From Desulfoluna butyratoxydans (GTDB lineage Bacteria > Desulfobacterota > Desulfobacteria > Desulfobacterales > Desulfolunaceae), in NCBI RefSeq assembly GCF_900699765.1, contig NZ_CAADHO010000001.1:372001-436000 (forward strand): a DNA stretch of 64,000 bases. The letters are read 5' to 3'. The notes under the pieces are model-generated. The model did no database searches. It was not told where the DNA came from and saw nothing but the letters and a program-made list of their open reading frames with translations. Of this stretch, positions 61,462-64,000 are shown piece after piece. Position numbers and translations under genes: made by a program. Within the stretch, counting starts at the first letter, position 1, and each line of letters starts with the position of its first letter.

Positions 61462-61974
61462 TCAGAAACCCCAGCAGCAATCGGACCGGTTGTTGTCGTA
61501 AGCGCCGGTGGCACTTCGCCGCCGCTCGTTCTCCACCATCACGCCGGTCTGGTATGCCTTCACGCCCTCGTCATGGGGAAGGACGGCGTACCCACCTATC
61601 CAGGGCTGCTTATCTGCCAGGACATCCAGCTCTTTCAAGGTTTGCTCCGCCTCCATGACCTGTTCGGTGTTTTCGGAGACATAATCCCGGGGGATATGCA
61701 CCTTGTTCACGGCGACACGCAGATCGCCGTTGCTCATCTCCTTGGCCTGGACCTTCATCACGTTCCCCTCACCGTTGGTAAAATAGCTGATGCCGTCCAG
61801 GCCCGACATCAACGCCTGGGTCCCCAGTTCATGGAGCTCGGTGCCGGGTTGGGCCACCGTGCCCTTGGTAAAGTCAAAAAGCCCTGCAACAGCAGGGCCG
61901 GAGGAGAAACTAAACGCCACCATAACAACGGTTACGGTGACGATATGAAACGTTATGCCTTTGAAGGTTCTCAT
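61462..61974 (-). CDS. Secreted protein of unknown function, paralog 1
   Basis: The 170-residue protein has a signal peptide (VTVVMVAFSFSSGPAVAG) and a mature domain shared with the gene at 62414: GLFDFTKGTVAQPGTELHEL, ISYFTNGEGNVMKV, KEMSNGDLRVAVNKVHIP and GGYAVLPHDEGVKAYQTGVM. Its tail ends in a cysteine pair (SDCCWGF) absent from the paralog. A periplasmic location is expected. No domain name comes to mind. The strong terminator downstream and a ~440-base upstream spacer suggest separate transcription from the paralog. Confidence 0.85.
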   Translation of the reverse strand: MRTFKGITFHIVTVTVVMVAFSFSSGPAVAGLFDFTKGTVAQPGTELHELGTQALMSGLDGISYFTNGEGNVMKVQAKEMSNGDLRVAVNKVHIPRDYVSENTEQVMEAEQTLKELDVLADKQPWIGGYAVLPHDEGVKAYQTGVMVENERRRSATGAYDNNRSDCCWGF

Positions 61975-62413
61975 ATGATGTTGCCTCTATCTGGGATGTA
62001 TCAAAGCCGGTGAAACCCGGCCAAACGGTTTATTTCGCGATGCCCGGGGGCACCGATGCCGCAGGGTGTGATGTGCGTCCGGTTGTCATGGGGTCCTGCA
62101 CCTCATACCTGGTTCGCGGTTGGATTATATGGGTAACGCCAGGGAAGGGTCAGCCGGGTCAAGGGATCACTGGAGGGGGATGCGGAGTCGTGTGGATGTT
62201 GTCATGCCGGGTGTCGCATCTCTGCGGAATATGTGCCGCGCTTCCTTCCTGCGGATTGTTATGTCAAATTTACACAGCATTGTCTGTGCAAGGGCAAGGG
62301 ATTCAGGGGTAAAGATGCGGGCACCATGTTGCCAGGCACCCGTTTATTCGCCCTATGATATTGGGGAGCCCCCGTAAGGGGCTCCCCGGAATCGCCTGCA
62401 AAACAGGATCGGC
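61975..62413. other. Intergenic region between paralogs
   Basis: The 439 bases contain a perfect GGGGAGCCCC/GGGGCTCCCC hairpin at 62363-62387, likely the end of the upstream paralog's transcript although its T-run is poor. The remainder, presumably with the promoter of the 61462-61974 gene, has no recognised motif. Confidence 0.45.
62363..62387 (-). terminator. Hairpin downstream of secreted paralog 2
   Basis: A ten-base perfect stem with a CGTAA loop stands 27 bases after the stop codon of the 158-residue protein. The tail (AATATC) is weakly T-rich, so termination strength is uncertain. Confidence 0.5.
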
Positions 62414-62890
62414 TTAGTTATCGCGCTGATGGTTCCTGTTGAAATCGTTTTCCACCATCACGCCGAGTTTATAGGCCTTCACCCCTTCGTCATGGGGCAG
62501 CACTGCGTACCCACCGACCCAGGGCTGTTGCTCGGAGAGCGTTGCCAGGCTGTTCCAGGTGCGCTCTGCCTCAAGGGTCTGATCATGGGTATCGGCGACA
62601 TAATTTTGCGGGATATGGACACGCCTGACGGCAACACGCAGGTCCCCGTTGGCCATCTCTTTGGCCCGGACCTCCACCACACGGCCTTCACCGTTGGTGA
62701 AATAGCTGACACCGCCGAGCCCGCGATCAAGGGCCTCGGTGCCCAGGGCATGAAGGTCACTGCCCGGAGCAGCCACCCTGCCTTGAGTGAAATCAAACAA
62801 ACCGGCATGGGCCGGTGCGACGGCCATGACAAATGCTGCGATCACGGCGGTGAAAACCACATGCATATAGGCTCTTTTCACGGTCTTCAT
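62414..62890 (-). CDS. Secreted protein of unknown function, paralog 2
   Basis: The 158-residue protein has a signal peptide (VFTAVIAAFVMAVAPAHAG) and the same mature fold as paralog 1: GLFDFTQGRVAAPGSDLHAL, VSYFTNGEGRVVEV, KEMANGDLRVAVRRVHIP and GGYAVLPHDEGVKAY. About half the positions are identical, so the two arose by duplication. AGGGAGGACCCG precedes the ATG. The conserved HDEG and strand-rich pattern do not point to an enzyme class. The function is unknown. Confidence 0.85.
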   Translation of the reverse strand: MKTVKRAYMHVVFTAVIAAFVMAVAPAHAGLFDFTQGRVAAPGSDLHALGTEALDRGLGGVSYFTNGEGRVVEVRAKEMANGDLRVAVRRVHIPQNYVADTHDQTLEAERTWNSLATLSEQQPWVGGYAVLPHDEGVKAYKLGVMVENDFNRNHQRDN

Positions 62891-63189
62891 AACGGGTCCT
62901 CCCTTACGCTATACATACCGGTCAACACCGGCTGAATCGTCTACTTGATATGAAACTCTGTATGGGTAAGTGAGGTTACACAAAACGTGCCACGACAGCT
63001 TCTCGGCCGCCAGAAAAAAAGCGCCCCGCCAAACAGGGTCATGCGCGTGGGCTCAGGGCAAGGCACCCCGGCGTTCGGCACCGGGGTGGAGAATACTCTT
63101 CAAGGGCATGGGGATTATTCTTTAGTTGGAGGGACCGGCATGCGCGCAGCAAGGATCAGCAGCGCCTGCACCGGGACAGGTGGCCCCCA

Positions 63190-63732
63190 TCAGGCCGAAG
63201 GGGTGTCGTGTTGCAACGCCATCTCAAAGAAAAGGTGGGGCATGCCGTGGTACTCCCCGTCCAGCTCCGGCCGCCTGGAGAATCCAAAGGCGGTGAGGAC
63301 ATGGCCGGACCTGGCGTTTTCCGGGTCTGTAAGGGACACGATGCGATCCGCCTTCAGCTGATCCCGCGCAAACGCAATGCACATCCGCCCGGCCTCGGGG
63401 CCCACACCCTGCCCCCAGCTCTTCTTGCCCAGGATGGCACCCAGCTCGATGGCGTCCACTTCCGAAAGGTACCGAAGCCCGCAGTAGCCCAGGGGTTCGT
63501 CGGTCTCTTTCCACGACACCACAAACATCCCGTAGCCAAAATCCCGCCAGTGGTCCATGAGCACCCAGAGGCGCTGAGCCGCCTCCTCTTCGCCAAGGGG
63601 GGCATTGTGGGGAGGAATAAAGCGCATCACGTCCTCATCACCATAAAGGGCCACGAAAAAATCGCGGTCCGTTGGCCGGGGGGGACGGAGAGAGAGGCGA
63701 TCACTGATAAGGGGAAATGAAAATGAAGTCAT
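63190..63732 (-). CDS. GNAT-family N-acetyltransferase (RimJ/RimL-like)
   Basis: The 180-residue protein follows the GNAT fold of the RimJ/RimL subgroup: SDRLSLRPPRPTDRDFFVAL, YGMFVVSWKETDEPLGYCGL, and the acetyl-CoA loop WGQGVGPEAGRMCIAFA with the VSLTDPENARSGHVLTAFGF end. It should acetylate an amino group on a protein or small molecule; the acceptor cannot be told. The gene starts at an ATG after GAAAATG-rich sequence with no strong ribosome binding site. A small frame overlaps its 5' end. The nearest gene downstream is at 62890. Confidence 0.85.
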   Translation of the reverse strand: MTSFSFPLISDRLSLRPPRPTDRDFFVALYGDEDVMRFIPPHNAPLGEEEAAQRLWVLMDHWRDFGYGMFVVSWKETDEPLGYCGLRYLSEVDAIELGAILGKKSWGQGVGPEAGRMCIAFARDQLKADRIVSLTDPENARSGHVLTAFGFSRRPELDGEYHGMPHLFFEMALQHDTPSA

Positions 63733-63862
63733 AGATTATGCCTTGTACGTCGAGTAAAGGTGATTCCGGCATCAACACATCACCACTCACTTGCCATGGA
63801 TTTCCAATAATGGCAATACCCAGCAGGGTCATCAAAAGCAGGAAAACAGCAAGTCGCCTCAC
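63701..63862 (-). CDS. Possible 53-residue membrane peptide
   Basis: Starting at GTG (63862), the frame gives RRLAVFLLLMTLLGIAIIG, one hydrophobic helix, then a short polar tail, stopping at 63701 and overlapping the GNAT start by 32 bases. No good ribosome binding site is visible (AAGG touches the GTG), so it is kept only because of the clear membrane segment. Confidence 0.3.
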   Translation of the reverse strand: MRRLAVFLLLMTLLGIAIIGNPWQVSGDVLMPESPLLDVQGIIYDFIFISPYQ

Positions 63863-63872
63863 CCTTGCATGT

Positions 63873-63990
63873 CCAACGCATTTAGATTTTGTCTCCGGTG
63901 TTCCTGTACGGGCCGACGGTTTAAGGCAAACGCCAACCAGGTCTACAGGGTTTCGAGATGGCCAACCTCCCTTCCGGAGCCGCTCTCCTG
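63873..63990 (+). repeat. Degenerate intergenic repeat family A copy
   Basis: CCAACGCATTTAGATTTT and CTCCGGTGTTCCTGTACGGG are recognisable but changed relative to the other copies, followed by CCAACCAGG and a CTTCCGGAG near the right edge. No other feature is seen at the window end. Confidence 0.5.
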
Positions 63991-64000
63991 AAGGGGTCTT

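Noticed and set aside
1..64000. tRNA, rRNA, integrase, transposase or phage genes
   Set aside because: No T-arm or cloverleaf, no DDE/tyrosine-recombinase motifs and no phage structural proteins were found by eye; a tRNA scan would settle it.

Overview
The window looks like a chromosomal segment of a GC-rich, anaerobic, motile Gram-negative bacterium, most likely a Desulfobacterota (deltaproteobacterial) sulfate-reducer type; Desulfoluna-like is my best guess and is inference only. Pointers: a stand-alone Ni-Fe-S CO dehydrogenase with a CooA-like regulator, a giant BadF/HgdC-type activase, a GAK-type operon, a probable selenoprotein, two chemoreceptors, flagellar-type genes, secreted proteins with Sec signals, and many intergenic GC-rich repeats. 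No phage, IS element, tRNA, rRNA or CRISPR array was seen.

Layout. 0.7-5.5 kb: TetR regulator, cupin, B12/radical-SAM protein and a sigma54 activator, separated by mosaic repeats. 6-10.4 kb: MFS-PlsC lysophospholipid transporter/acyltransferase, then a CorB/CNNM-like and a CorA/ZntB-like ion transporter, closed by a terminator. 10.4-14.1 kb (minus): four-gene envelope-maintenance operon (RHH-like protein, PspA, YqiJ/NfeD-like, flotillin YqiK). 14.5-19.1 kb: two orphan membrane proteins and a Cache chemoreceptor. 19.36-19.68 kb: a small gene with an in-frame UGA in a CGGU motif, followed at once by a SECIS-like hairpin. 19.7-26.1 kb (minus): a tightly packed operon of CofD-like, PHP-like, amphi-Trp, PhoU-APH, ATP-grasp and HprK-like kinase proteins, which matches the poorly understood 'GAK system'.

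26.8-30.2 kb: SRPBCC-SDR fusion, chalcone-isomerase-like protein and MFS_2 symporter in one operon. 30.5-33.4 kb: secreted VWA/discoidin/TPR protein and polysaccharide deacetylase. 33.4-36.7 kb (minus): PhnD-like binding protein followed by a dCache chemoreceptor with a zinc-binding CZB domain. 37.4-45.0 kb: LysR regulator divergent from purL-purF-purM; purM carries an in-frame TAG at codon 287. 45.6-50.7 kb: 1487-residue CoA-dehydratase activase, whose stop codon lies in a heptanucleotide array, then a DUF3124 protein. 51.5-54.3 kb (minus): cooS and a cooA-like regulator, with a perfect CooA-type palindrome placed at -41.5 of a candidate cooS promoter. 54.8-56.9 kb: acetyl-CoA hydrolase/CoA-transferase family protein and pentapeptide-repeat protein. 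57.6-58.9 kb (minus): FlhB-C-domain and FliK-like genes. 59.1-63.9 kb: LysR, LysE, two paralogous secreted proteins, a GNAT acetyltransferase and two tiny possible membrane proteins.

Most promising for follow-up: the Sec-type gene with its hairpin, the GAK-like operon with its extra PhoU-APH and PHP-like members, the amber codon inside purM, and the CooA/CooS regulatory arrangement. Family names are given from memory of sequence motifs; no database search was run.
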